From positions 76,790-110,545 of the forward strand of contig NZ_JADNYM010000016.1 of assembly GCF_015708085.1 (NCBI RefSeq): a stretch of DNA of 33,756 bases. The letters are read 5' to 3'. Positions 1 to 7,577 of the stretch are shown one piece after another. This DNA is from Arthrobacter terrae (GTDB lineage Bacteria; Actinomycetota; Actinomycetes; Actinomycetales; Micrococcaceae). Below the pieces are notes generated by a model. It saw nothing but the letters and a program-made list of their open reading frames with translations. It did not search any database and had not been told where the DNA came from. How positions within the stretch are numbered: the first letter of the stretch is position 1; every line of letters begins with the position of its first letter. Made by a program: the position numbers and the translations under genes.

Positions 1-114
1 GGGTGTGTTTCCCCCCCCATCCGCGGGGGGGGGGTGTCACCCCTCCCTGTTTTGGGCCCCCCGCCGCCGTCGTCCGTTCAGCGCATTCTTCATCGAGTGC
101 GCCGCAACTGCACG
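1..114. other. Low-complexity window edge downstream of galE
   Basis: No gene is supported here. The stretch holds runs of 8 C (11-18) and 10 G (25-34) that could pair with each other around a six-base loop, then a short inverted repeat and a C/G-rich tract. It lies just downstream of galE, so it could act as a GC-rich terminator. Long homopolymers at a window edge may equally be poor sequence at a contig end. Confidence 0.4.
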
Positions 115-1194
115 TTAGGGGCGTGTATCCGACATCTGCGGCACAGTCGATGGGGTCGGAGAGTCGTAACCGGTGGGATTGTTCTTCTGCCAGCGCCAAT
201 GGTCCTGGCACATCTGATCGAGCTTTTTGGTCGTGGACCAGCCCAGATCTGCTAAGGCGGCGGACGGGTCGGCCCAGAACGCCGGAAGATCACCGGGCCG
301 GCGTGCGGCTACTTCATAGGGCAGCTCATGGCCCACGGCGCGTTCGAACGCGTGCAGGACGTCAAAGACAGATGAGCCGATCCCGGAGCCCAGGTTCCAG
401 CGGAATACCCCGGTCTTCTGCGCCACATAACTGACGGCGGCAACGTGCCCTTGGGCTAAATCCATCACATGGATATAGTCCCGCAGACAGGTTCCATCCG
501 GGGTGTCATAGTCGCCGCCGAAGACCATTAGCTTCTCCCGCCGGCCGACGGCGACCTGGGCGATGAAGGGCACCAGGTTGTTCGGAATGCCCAGCGGGTC
601 CTCGCCAATCATTCCGGATTCGTGCGCGCCGACGGGGTTGAAGTACCGCAGCAGGGCGATGTGCCAGCGGCTGTCCGCGGCTCCGATGTCGCTGAGCACA
701 TCCTCGATCTGCTCCTTGGTGCGGCCGTATGGGTTATTGGCCCCGATCTCCATCTTCTCCACGTACGGTACGGCATTGTTCTCGCCGTACACCGTGGCCG
801 AAGAGCTGAAAACCATCGTCCGCACACCGTAGTCGTCCATCACCCGGAGCAGGTTCAGGGTGCCGGCGACGTTATTGTGATAGTACTTCAGCGGCTGGCT
901 GACCGATTCCCCGACGGCTTTCAGCCCCGCGAAATGGACGACGGCGTCAATCCTGCTTTCCGAGCCGGCCTCGCCGCTGTTTCGGGCGAAGACCGTACGT
1001 AAAGCGGGTTCGTCCAGCAGGTCCACGGCGTGGAAGGCGGCGGTCCTGGCGGTGATGTCCTGCACCCGGCGGAGCGATTCCTCGCTGGAGTTCACCAGAT
1101 TGTCCACCACGAGCACTTCGTGGCCTGCCTCCAAAAGGCAGAGAACTGTGTGTGAGCCGATGTAGCCGGTCCCGCCGGTAACCAAAACTTTCAT
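115..1194 (-). CDS. galE: UDP-glucose 4-epimerase
   Basis: Interconverts UDP-glucose and UDP-galactose with bound NAD in the cytoplasm (Leloir pathway; supplies UDP-galactose for cell-surface polymers). The N-terminus has the Rossmann motif GGTGYIGSH (residues 7-15). An SSSATVYG segment supplies the catalytic serine, and YGRTKEQ is the YxxxK active site of extended short-chain dehydrogenases. VVHFAGLKAVGES and NLGSG are also typical of GalE. At 359 aa it is about 20 aa longer than the usual 338; the excess is a low-complexity Ser/Thr/Pro tail after the last conserved Trp-rich helix. The ATG at 1194 has no Shine-Dalgarno sequence; a TAGGCT hexamer ends 6 nt upstream, so the mRNA is probably leaderless. 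Divergent from the TetR gene. Confidence 0.96.
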   Translation of the reverse strand: MKVLVTGGTGYIGSHTVLCLLEAGHEVLVVDNLVNSSEESLRRVQDITARTAAFHAVDLLDEPALRTVFARNSGEAGSESRIDAVVHFAGLKAVGESVSQPLKYYHNNVAGTLNLLRVMDDYGVRTMVFSSSATVYGENNAVPYVEKMEIGANNPYGRTKEQIEDVLSDIGAADSRWHIALLRYFNPVGAHESGMIGEDPLGIPNNLVPFIAQVAVGRREKLMVFGGDYDTPDGTCLRDYIHVMDLAQGHVAAVSYVAQKTGVFRWNLGSGIGSSVFDVLHAFERAVGHELPYEVAARRPGDLPAFWADPSAALADLGWSTTKKLDQMCQDHWRWQKNNPTGYDSPTPSTVPQMSDTRP

Positions 1195-1200
1195 GGCATC

Positions 1201-1206
1201 AGCCTA
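1201..1206 (-). promoter_or_regulatory. -10 hexamer of leaderless galE
   Basis: TAGGCT on the minus strand ends 6 nt before the galE ATG, placing the expected transcription start at the start codon. No convincing -35 box is seen, which is common in actinobacteria. Confidence 0.6.
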
Positions 1207-1269
1207 CCGGCCTGCTGATCATGGTCCGGTCGTGCCACGTAATTTGGTCCGGATGTGCTAAAAACGATT

Positions 1270-1959
1270 ATGCCCAAGGTTGTAGATTCGTTGGTTCGTC
1301 GGGAAGAGGTGGCTCAGGCCCTCTTCCGCGTTGTTGCCGCATCCGGTCTGGAGTCCGCATCGCTGCGTACCGTCGCCGCCGAAGCGGGACTGGCGGTGGG
1401 CTCGGTCCGGCATTACTTTCAGGACCAGTCCGAGCTGATGATCTTTGCATTCCGAACCGTCTCGTCGCGGATCCGCGGTCGAGTGGAAAAGCGCGTGATG
1501 GCGCTGGAAGCGGCGCAGGATGGGGACTATGCCGTTGGGCAGGACGCTGACGGGGACGATGCTGTTGGGCAGGACGCCATTAGACCGGTGGTCAGCAAGA
1601 GGCCGGCGGCGGCGGCGTGTGTCGATGTCCTGATGGAACTCCTGCCGGTGGATCAGGAACGCCGCTTGGAGTCGAGCGTGTGGCTTTCCTTCGTGACGGC
1701 GGCCCGAACCGACAGGGTGCTCGGCGATGAGGCCGATGGCGGCTACCGTGGCACGGCGATACTGGTGGGACGGATCATTATGGTGCTGCTCGCTGCGCCC
1801 GAAACGCGGATGGAGCTGGACCCCGTGCTGGAGGCCGAGCGACTGCTGGCCTTGATCGACGGCCTGTGCCTGCACATGCTGCTGCAACCGGGGTGGAGCA
1901 CGGAAGAATTAAGCCGGACCGTGGTTGAGACCCATTTGGCCTCGCTGAAGAGCTGCTGA
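1270..1959 (+). CDS. TetR-family transcriptional regulator
   Basis: Predicted DNA-binding repressor of 229 aa. Residues 10-60 form the TetR N-terminal domain, with the helix-turn-helix SLRTVAAEAGLAVGSVRHYF at about 31-50. The rest is a helical ligand/dimer domain of the BetI-like type. ATG 1270 is preferred because MPKVVD followed by R/E-rich helix 1 is how this subfamily normally starts; GTG 1255 in the same frame is an alternative, with a TAATTT hexamer (1240-1245) nearby. Residues 85-104 are an odd insert between DNA-binding and core domains: two copies of a 10-aa unit (G-D-x-A-V-G-Q-D-A-x) with 5-aa sub-periodicity. It is divergent from galE and followed by a gene of unknown function, its possible target. 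Ligand unknown. Confidence 0.88.
   Translation: MPKVVDSLVRREEVAQALFRVVAASGLESASLRTVAAEAGLAVGSVRHYFQDQSELMIFAFRTVSSRIRGRVEKRVMALEAAQDGDYAVGQDADGDDAVGQDAIRPVVSKRPAAAACVDVLMELLPVDQERRLESSVWLSFVTAARTDRVLGDEADGGYRGTAILVGRIIMVLLAAPETRMELDPVLEAERLLALIDGLCLHMLLQPGWSTEELSRTVVETHLASLKSC
1522..1581 (+). repeat. Two 30-nt tandem repeats inside the TetR gene
   Basis: Units 1522-1551 and 1552-1581 differ at few positions and encode G-D-Y/D-A-V-G-Q-D-A-D/I. Each splits into two related 15-nt halves (G-D-x-A-x and G-Q-D-A-x). The insert sits in the linker after the DNA-binding domain. Confidence 0.8.
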
Positions 1960-1965
1960 GAAGAG

Positions 1966-1971
1966 TATTCT
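1966..1971 (+). promoter_or_regulatory. Possible -10 hexamer upstream of the 203-aa gene
   Basis: TATTCT lies about 37 nt upstream of ATG 2009, just after the TetR stop codon. It is plausible as a -10 box for the downstream gene; no clear -35 is seen. Confidence 0.3.
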
Positions 1972-2008
1972 TGGTTTGTTGTGAAGGCACAGGGCGGAAG
2001 GGCGGCAA

Positions 2009-2620
2009 ATGCATCACACCGGCGGCCCGGGCTGGCGTATCACCATGGACACTTCGGCGGCGCTGATGGTAGCGCTGTATCTGCGGGACACGGCCTCGCT
2101 GGCCGGGGCCGGAAACCCTGCGCTGTGCGCCACCAGGCCTCCGGCCCGCGCGGCGGATCCGCACCAGTTGACCGCCGGGGTAGGCGGAACGGCCTCGCTC
2201 CGACGGGAATGGGAGGATTGGTGGGAACTTTTGTTACGCAGCCACCCCACCAGCCACCCCGAGCTCCTGCCGCCTCAATTCCAGGCGTTCAGCGGAACGC
2301 CTGCGCTGCAGCGGCTTCTGCAGGCGCATTTCGGCACCGCAATGAGCTGGACGCGGGAGCGGCAAAGTGAATACACACTGCTCGCGGCCGGGCGGGAAAC
2401 CATGGGAATGACGGACATCCTCACGCAGCTCGTGGAGGACCGGGAAATGGAGCTGGGCCGGAACGCCCGCGACTTCACCCTGACTATTATTGAATTGCCG
2501 CTGACCGAGCCCCGGGCATGGTTCCTTGAGCCGGACCGGCTGTTGATGAGTTCGCAGCTGTTGGAAGACCAAGTCAATTTCCGCAGCTACGTGCAGCCAG
2601 TAGTGGAACTGCTGGTCTGA
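2009..2620 (+). CDS. Hypothetical protein, 203 aa
   Basis: I do not recognise this family. The reading frame is open for 203 codons with a GC-rich third-position bias like its neighbours. The protein is soluble, with no signal peptide or membrane segment. It is rich in Trp, Leu and Glu, and a WEDWWELLL helix near residues 68-76 is its most distinctive feature. ATG 2009 is preferred because GGAAGGG lies about 10 nt upstream; ATG 2045 in the same frame is possible. It starts about 50 nt after the TetR gene on the same strand, so the two may be co-transcribed. It is convergent with the lysozyme-like gene 32 nt away. Confidence 0.6.
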   Translation: MHHTGGPGWRITMDTSAALMVALYLRDTASLAGAGNPALCATRPPARAADPHQLTAGVGGTASLRREWEDWWELLLRSHPTSHPELLPPQFQAFSGTPALQRLLQAHFGTAMSWTRERQSEYTLLAAGRETMGMTDILTQLVEDREMELGRNARDFTLTIIELPLTEPRAWFLEPDRLLMSSQLLEDQVNFRSYVQPVVELLV

Positions 2621-2652
2621 CTGATGGCTGATGACTGAGGTCATAGGTCCGG

Positions 2653-3519
2653 CTACTGGTTGGGAACGCTGACGGTGATGCGGACCTGGTCTGACGGGGC
2701 ATCGGAAACCTGCCAGCCCTTGTTAACGCCGCCGTCGACGTCCGCCCTGATCCAGCTCTTGCCCGCGAAGGTAACGCTGGTGATTTTCAGTGCAGCCGCG
2801 TTGGCGACGGCCCATTGGGCATAGCTCCAGCCGGCTGTGCCCGACGCGCCGATAGTGAGACTGTCAGTGTCGCTGGTTCCTTGGACTGATCCAAAGCCGA
2901 GCTGCAGCCCGCTGAGCACCGCAGCCGGATCGCCTGTGCCGCTGACCGGATTTAGTGTGCAATCCAAAGCGGCGGGCGAGAGTCCCGTGAGTGCAGATGC
3001 GAAGGCCCGTCCCTGGGGCTCCCGCTGTGCGTAGGCCTCGGGGTAGGCAGAACGCTGTACCTTCTGCGCGGCCTCGGTGATGGGCAGCGTTTCATACCCG
3101 CGGACAGTGACGAGGACGTTAAAGAAAGCATTCGTGGAGTAAACCGGATCGAGTATTTCCTCTGCCGTGCCCCAATCCTGCGAGGGACGTTGCTGGAAGA
3201 GTCCCAAGGAGTCCAAATCCCCGTGCGTGATGTTGCGCAGCTTGGATTCCTGTAAGGCCACCGCAAGTCCAATTGAAGCGGCTCGCGCCGGAAGACCCCG
3301 GCGGACGGAGATGGCGGTAATCAGGGCCGCGTTCTGAGTTTGGTCCACCGCAAGCGGGTAAGAACCACCGGCAGAGGATGCTGTGCACCCCACCGAAAGC
3401 GGCGCTGGCCCGGGCTTGAAGAAGCTGACGGCCCAGAGGACGGCAGCCACTACCAGCACAATGACCACGCCGATCGAGAGAAGCCAGATCAGGGCAGCCC
3501 GGAGACGGTGTGGGTTCAT
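2653..3519 (-). CDS. Membrane-anchored lysozyme-like (transglycosylase-fold) protein
   Basis: 288 aa with one N-terminal membrane segment (about residues 8-33) and an external domain. Residues about 80-120 carry VALQESKLRNITHGDLDSLG and then LFQQRPSQDWGT. This is the pattern of actinobacterial proteins with a lytic-transglycosylase-like fold, in which Glu91 would be the catalytic acid. Such proteins are often mislabelled heavy-metal transporters in databases, and nothing here supports transport. The C-terminal half has a Gly/Ser/Thr-rich beta-type domain with no recognised motif. It lies 38 nt downstream of dapD on the same strand, fitting a role in peptidoglycan (the DAP-containing wall) and suggesting co-transcription. 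Enzymatic activity is inferred only. Confidence 0.72.
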   Translation of the reverse strand: MNPHRLRAALIWLLSIGVVIVLVVAAVLWAVSFFKPGPAPLSVGCTASSAGGSYPLAVDQTQNAALITAISVRRGLPARAASIGLAVALQESKLRNITHGDLDSLGLFQQRPSQDWGTAEEILDPVYSTNAFFNVLVTVRGYETLPITEAAQKVQRSAYPEAYAQREPQGRAFASALTGLSPAALDCTLNPVSGTGDPAAVLSGLQLGFGSVQGTSDTDSLTIGASGTAGWSYAQWAVANAAALKITSVTFAGKSWIRADVDGGVNKGWQVSDAPSDQVRITVSVPNQ

Positions 3520-3557
3520 GTTCTATATCCGGATCAGTTCAACGTTTGTGAACTGCG

Positions 3558-4610
3558 TCAGTTGGCGTGCAGTGCTGCGTTGAGTTCCACGTTCTGCCCG
3601 TGGCGAGGCAATGCCTCGACCTCACCGGTCCCGGAGTTCCGGCGGAACAAGAGATTTGCCACGCCGGACAGCTCGGCTGCTTTGACGATCCGCGGGGTTT
3701 CTGCGCGGTCACCGTTCCGGCCGCCGTCGTTGGTGCCGCCGTCGTTGTCCCGCGGCGGCACCATGCGGACCCGGGTACCGGCCGTGACGTACAGCCCGGC
3801 CTCGACGACGCAGTCGTCACCGATGCTGATGCCCACGCCGGAATTGGCGCCCAGGAGAACGCGCTCTCCGAGGGTGATTTTCTCCTTGCCGCCGCCGGAA
3901 AGGGTGCCCATGATGGATGCGCCGCCGCCGACGTCGGTGCCGTTGCCAACAACCACTCCGGCGGAAATCCGGCCCTCTACCATCGACTCACCGCGTGTAC
4001 CGGCGTTGAAGTTCACAAAACCCTCGTGCATTACAGTTGTCCCCTCGGCCAGGTATGCACCGAGTCTGACCCGGTCGGCGTCCGCAACCCGGACGCCGGA
4101 GGGCACGACGTAGTCCAGCATCCGGGGGAATTTATCCAACCCGTAAACCGTCACGGGGCCGCGTCGACGCAGCTTGGCCCGGGTCAGTTCGAAGTCTTCG
4201 GGCGCTGCAGGGCCGAAGTTGGTCCACACGACGGTGGGAAGTTTGCCGAAAATCCCGTCCAGATTCATGCTGTTAGGTTCCGCCAGCCGGTGCGAGAGCA
4301 GGTGCAGGCGCAGGTACGCGTCAGCGGTATCCGCCGGGGCCTGGTCCAGGTCTATTTGTGCAAAGACCACCTTCTGGCCAACGCCGCGATCCGGATCGTT
4401 CCCGAGCTCCCCGAGGGCACTCAGCTCCGGATCGGCCTCCGGTGCGTCACCAAGGGATCCGACGGCGAACCCCAGCGCCGGGGACGGGAACCAGACGTCC
4501 AGAACGATTCCGCTGTCCGTGACCGTGGCCAGGCCGAAGCCGTGGGCAGTACGTTCCGAGCGGGCATGCTGCTGCGGGACAGTGGGCATCACGGGGGCGG
4601 TCTCAGTCAT
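3558..4610 (-). CDS. dapD: Tetrahydrodipicolinate N-succinyltransferase
   Basis: Transfers succinyl from succinyl-CoA to tetrahydrodipicolinate in the succinylase branch of meso-diaminopimelate/lysine synthesis. The 350-aa protein is the actinobacterial form. It has an N-terminal alpha/beta domain, then a left-handed beta-helix of hexapeptide repeats (about 175-285), including [17 protein letters not shown] and [15 protein letters not shown]. The conserved C-terminal part contains [14 protein letters not shown]. Between the beta-helix and that motif is an unusual loop of 5-aa repeats ([15 protein letters not shown]). ATG 4610 has no Shine-Dalgarno sequence; a TAAACT hexamer ends 6 nt upstream, suggesting a leaderless mRNA. 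Divergent from dapE, the next-but-one step of the same pathway. Confidence 0.95.
   Translation of the reverse strand: MTETAPVMPTVPQQHARSERTAHGFGLATVTDSGIVLDVWFPSPALGFAVGSLGDAPEADPELSALGELGNDPDRGVGQKVVFAQIDLDQAPADTADAYLRLHLLSHRLAEPNSMNLDGIFGKLPTVVWTNFGPAAPEDFELTRAKLRRRGPVTVYGLDKFPRMLDYVVPSGVRVADADRVRLGAYLAEGTTVMHEGFVNFNAGTRGESMVEGRISAGVVVGNGTDVGGGASIMGTLSGGGKEKITLGERVLLGANSGVGISIGDDCVVEAGLYVTAGTRVRMVPPRDNDGGTNDGGRNGDRAETPRIVKAAELSGVANLLFRRNSGTGEVEALPRHGQNVELNAALHAN
3702..3746 (-). repeat. 15-nt tandem repeats inside dapD
   Basis: Two near-identical 15-nt units (3732-3746 and 3717-3731), beginning AACGACGGCGGC on the coding strand, are followed by a degenerate third (3702-3716). They encode [15 protein letters not shown] in a surface loop after the beta-helix. 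Confidence 0.8.
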
Positions 4611-4616
4611 AACTTC

Positions 4617-4622
4617 AGTTTA
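4617..4622 (-). promoter_or_regulatory. -10 hexamer of leaderless dapD
   Basis: TAAACT on the minus strand ends exactly 6 nt before ATG 4610. Together with the missing Shine-Dalgarno sequence it predicts transcription starting at the start codon. Confidence 0.6.
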
Positions 4623-4775
4623 CCGGTTGCCCGGTCGTTGAGCTGACTCGGTGCTGGCTTAGGAGCCCGGAATCCCGTTCCCTTCCATCGAGTAAGGAGG
4701 AGATGCTCAATAAAGACGCGAAATGGACGGGTGCGGCACAATCGATGTCAGGGGTGGGTGCGAGGCGGGGTTGAC

Positions 4776-4781
4776 TAGGCT
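4776..4781 (+). promoter_or_regulatory. -10 hexamer of leaderless dapE
   Basis: TAGGCT ends 6 nt before ATG 4788 and no ribosome binding site is present. The dapD and dapE promoters are about 150 nt apart in the divergent spacer, so a shared regulator is possible, but no operator was recognised. Confidence 0.6.
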
Positions 4782-4787
4782 TGGTTC

Positions 4788-5951
4788 ATGACTCACGCAT
4801 TGGACCTGCAGCAGGATGTTGCCCGCTTGACGGCTGATCTAATCGACATTAGGAGCGTTTCGGGCGGCGAAGGCCCGCTGGCCGACGCTGTAGAGGGCGC
4901 ACTGCGCGCGCTGCCGCACCTTGAGGTGCTGCGCAATGGCGACTCGATCATGGCACGGACCCTGCTGGGACGGCCCGAGCGCGTCATTCTGGCCGGGCAT
5001 CTGGATACGGTGCCGCTGCCGACGGCGGCAGGCTCCCGCGGCACCGTTCCGTCCAGTTGGGACGGCGGCGTGCGGGACGGGGGAAAGCCGGATGGCGGCG
5101 TGCCGGACGGCGGACACACGGACCGTTCCCCGGGCGAACCGGATGAAGATGCCGTGCTCTTTGGCCGTGGGACCACGGATATGAAGGGCGGAGTGGCCGT
5201 CCAGCTCGCCATCGCAGCGGCGGTGACGGAACCTGCCAAGGACGTGACCTTCATTTTCTATGATCACGAAGAGGTAGAGGCATCCAGGAGCGGTCTGGGC
5301 CGGCTAATTCGGGACCACCCGCAGTGGTTTCGTGCTGATTTTGGTATCCTGCTCGAACCGACCAACGGTACCGTCGAGGGCGGCTGCAATGGGACCATCC
5401 GCCTCGAGGCCAGTACGCGGGGCAAAGCGGCACACTCGGCGCGCGCATGGATGGGGGAAAATGCCATCCATGCTGCAGCAGAGATTCTGGCCCGCTTGCG
5501 GAATTACCAACCGGAAACGGTCACTGTAGATGGATTGGATTACAGGGAGGGCCTCAACGCAGTCCGGATTACCGGTGGTACGGCCGGAAACGTCATCCCC
5601 GACGCGTGCGTGGTGGAGATCAATTACCGGTTTTCCCCGGACAAGACCCCCGATCAGGCCGAGGCCGTCGTTCGCGCGGTATTGGCCGGATTCGACGTTG
5701 TCCGCACGGACGCTGCCGCTGGCGCGCGCCCGGGGCTGAACCATCCGCTCGCCGCCGGCTTTGTTGCCGCCGTCGGCGCTGAGCCCAAACCAAAATACGG
5801 CTGGACGGACGTGGCACGGCTCAGCGCGCTGGGCATTCCGGCGGTGAATTTTGGGCCCGGGGATCCGCTGCTGGCGCATAGCGATGACGAACACGTACGC
5901 GCAGGCGACATTAGGACCTGCCTGGAGGCTCTTGTCGGTTGGCTGTCCTAG
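4788..5951 (+). CDS. dapE: Succinyl-diaminopimelate desuccinylase
   Basis: Zn-dependent M20-family hydrolase that releases succinate from N-succinyl-L,L-diaminopimelate in lysine/peptidoglycan precursor synthesis. Predicted metal and catalytic residues are visible: His71 and Asp73 in GHLDTVP, Asp131 in GRGTTDMKGG, Glu161/162 in DHEEVEAS, Glu190 in LLEPTNG and the C-terminal His in LLAHSDDEHV. The dimerisation (lid) domain lies between about residues 200 and 300. At 387 aa it is longer than usual because of a roughly 35-aa Gly/Asp-rich insert (about 85-121) holding four 5-aa repeats of DGGxx, just ahead of the Asp131 motif. It is convergent with gluD, with only 6 nt between stop codons. Confidence 0.95.
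   Translation: MTHALDLQQDVARLTADLIDIRSVSGGEGPLADAVEGALRALPHLEVLRNGDSIMARTLLGRPERVILAGHLDTVPLPTAAGSRGTVPSSWDGGVRDGGKPDGGVPDGGHTDRSPGEPDEDAVLFGRGTTDMKGGVAVQLAIAAAVTEPAKDVTFIFYDHEEVEASRSGLGRLIRDHPQWFRADFGILLEPTNGTVEGGCNGTIRLEASTRGKAAHSARAWMGENAIHAAAEILARLRNYQPETVTVDGLDYREGLNAVRITGGTAGNVIPDACVVEINYRFSPDKTPDQAEAVVRAVLAGFDVVRTDAAAGARPGLNHPLAAGFVAAVGAEPKPKYGWTDVARLSALGIPAVNFGPGDPLLAHSDDEHVRAGDIRTCLEALVGWLS
5061..5120 (+). repeat. Four 15-nt tandem repeats inside dapE
   Basis: Four consecutive 15-nt units starting GACGG or GATGG encode DGGVR, DGGKP, DGGVP and DGGHT. They form an insert in the loop between the first metal-ligand motif and the GRGTTDMKGG motif of the enzyme. Confidence 0.85.
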
Positions 5952-5957
5952 CGGGCG

Positions 5958-6836
5958 CTAGCTGCCGGCAGAGAGACCAGCGCCCGCGCCCATGTCCAGA
6001 TTGATGGGCGTCGCCGTCTTGAGCGACTTCGGTCCGCGGCGCAGGCGCCATTCGAGCCACTTGGCGATTCCGGAGAGCAGCAGGCACAGCACAATGTAAG
6101 TAGCTCCGGCGACCATCAATGCCGGAAGTACGGGAGATCCATACTGGGCCTGCGTGCCGAAGTAATTGGCCTGGAACAGGATTTCATTGAACGTGATGAT
6201 AAAGCCCAGCGCTGTGTCCTTGAGAATGACCACCAGCTGGGCGATGATGACCGGCAGCATGGCGCGCACAGCCTGCGGCAGCAGGATCAGCCGCTGCACC
6301 TTGCCCTTGGAGAGCCCGATGGCGAATCCGGCTTCCTTTTGCCCCTTGGGCAGCGACTCAATCCCTGCGCGGAATACCTCTGCGAGCACGGATCCGTTGT
6401 AGGCAATGAGGGCGACGACGACGGCGGTAAACGGGGTGATTCCGTGCACGCCCAGCGGAGGGAGGCCATAGTAGAGGATCATCATCATGATCAGGACCGG
6501 GACGGCGCGGAGCAGTTCGGTCACCCAATAGCACGGAAGGCTGATCCAGCGGTGATCGGAAAGACGCCCAAAGGCGAGGATGACGCCGAACAGCAGACTG
6601 CCGACGGCGGCGGCCGCGAAGGCCTGCAGCGTGACCCCAATACTGGACACGATGGTCTGCTGGACCAGCGGGAAGGTGAAAATCTTCCACTTTGCGGCAG
6701 TGAACTGGCCGCTTTCGGTAAAGCGCAGGATGATGAAACCGATAATGGCCAGCACCACCAGCGCGGTGACGACGCTCAGGACCACATTGCGGGAGCGGGC
6801 GCGGGGCCCGGGGGCATCAAAAAGAATCGAGGTCAT
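5958..6836 (-). CDS. gluD: Glutamate-type amino-acid ABC transporter permease GluD
   Basis: Inner-membrane permease subunit of a polar amino-acid importer (PAAT/HAAT family), 292 aa. It has about five to six membrane segments and the cytoplasmic EAA loop GLSKGKVQRLILLPQAVRAM, which contacts the ATPase. The N-terminal stretch before the first membrane helix is longer than in GluC, as is usual for GluD. ATG 6836 is chosen because it overlaps the gluC stop codon as ATGA, a typical coupling arrangement; an in-frame ATG at 6851 would add five residues. It is the last gene of gluABCD. Glutamate specificity is inferred from operon order and similarity to corynebacterial GluABCD. Confidence 0.9.
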   Translation of the reverse strand: MTSILFDAPGPRARSRNVVLSVVTALVVLAIIGFIILRFTESGQFTAAKWKIFTFPLVQQTIVSSIGVTLQAFAAAAVGSLLFGVILAFGRLSDHRWISLPCYWVTELLRAVPVLIMMMILYYGLPPLGVHGITPFTAVVVALIAYNGSVLAEVFRAGIESLPKGQKEAGFAIGLSKGKVQRLILLPQAVRAMLPVIIAQLVVILKDTALGFIITFNEILFQANYFGTQAQYGSPVLPALMVAGATYIVLCLLLSGIAKWLEWRLRRGPKSLKTATPINLDMGAGAGLSAGS

Positions 6837-7483
6837 CGTGCGACCCTCCATTTATTCTCGAAATAGCGCTGCAGCGGGGACAGGACGCCGATGACCAGGA
6901 TGACAAAAATGAGGGCTACCCAGAGCAGCCCGGTGAGTGCGGGGAAGCCGCGTTCACTGAGATTCGCCCGAATGGCGCCGGCCTCCAAAACGGAAAATCC
7001 CGCCGCAACGGTCGTGTTTTTCAGCAGGGCGATGAAAACGTTAAACAGCGGGGGGATAACGGAGCGGAACGCCTGCGGGAGAATTACCAGTGTCAGGGAC
7101 TGCATGAACGGCAGGCCAATCGCCCGGGCCGCCTCAGCCTGGCCGACCGGAACCGTGTTAATGCCGGAGCGTATCGCCTCAGCCACGTAAGTGGCGGTGT
7201 AGAGGGAAAGCCCGATGATGGCCGCGGTAATGAAGTTAACCGGTACCAGCCCAAGCTTGGGGTAGCCCAGGGCAAAGAACGCCAGGATTACCGTCAGCGG
7301 CATATTGCGAACGGTATTGACGTACAGTGTTCCGGCGCCCCGCATGGCAGGAACGGGGGAGACGCGCATCGCCGCGACGACGGTGCCGAGTATTAAGGCA
7401 AAAAAAGCCGAGACAATGAAAAGTATCCCGGTGTTCTTAAACCCCGTCGTGAACAGCTCGAGGTTTTCGGTAAGTGTGTCCAC
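6833..7483 (-). CDS. gluC: Glutamate-type amino-acid ABC transporter permease GluC
   Basis: Second membrane subunit of the importer, 216 aa, with about five membrane helices. Its EAA loop is GLPFMQSLTLVILPQAFRSV, followed by NTTVAAGFSV. It begins with GTG at 7483. It pairs with GluD to form the translocation channel, its 3' end overlaps gluD by 4 nt, and it is separated from gluB by a 94-nt spacer that carries a strong hairpin. Confidence 0.92.
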   Translation of the reverse strand: MDTLTENLELFTTGFKNTGILFIVSAFFALILGTVVAAMRVSPVPAMRGAGTLYVNTVRNMPLTVILAFFALGYPKLGLVPVNFITAAIIGLSLYTATYVAEAIRSGINTVPVGQAEAARAIGLPFMQSLTLVILPQAFRSVIPPLFNVFIALLKNTTVAAGFSVLEAGAIRANLSERGFPALTGLLWVALIFVILVIGVLSPLQRYFENKWRVAR

Positions 7484-7521
7484 AATGCCCTGTCTTCTTC
7501 AATTCCGTCCGGTTCTGGTGG

Positions 7522-7564
7522 AACCGGTGGTCCCGGCCGCTGCATGCGGCCGGGACCACCGGTT
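7522..7564 (-). terminator. Strong intercistronic hairpin between gluB and gluC
   Basis: A perfect 19-bp stem (7522-7540 with 7546-7564) closes a 5-nt loop, 13 nt after the gluB stop codon. No T-tract follows on the minus strand, so it is more likely an mRNA-stabilising or partial-termination element. That would raise GluB above the permeases, a common arrangement for binding-protein operons. Confidence 0.75.
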
Positions 7565-7577
7565 ATCAATCAGGGAT

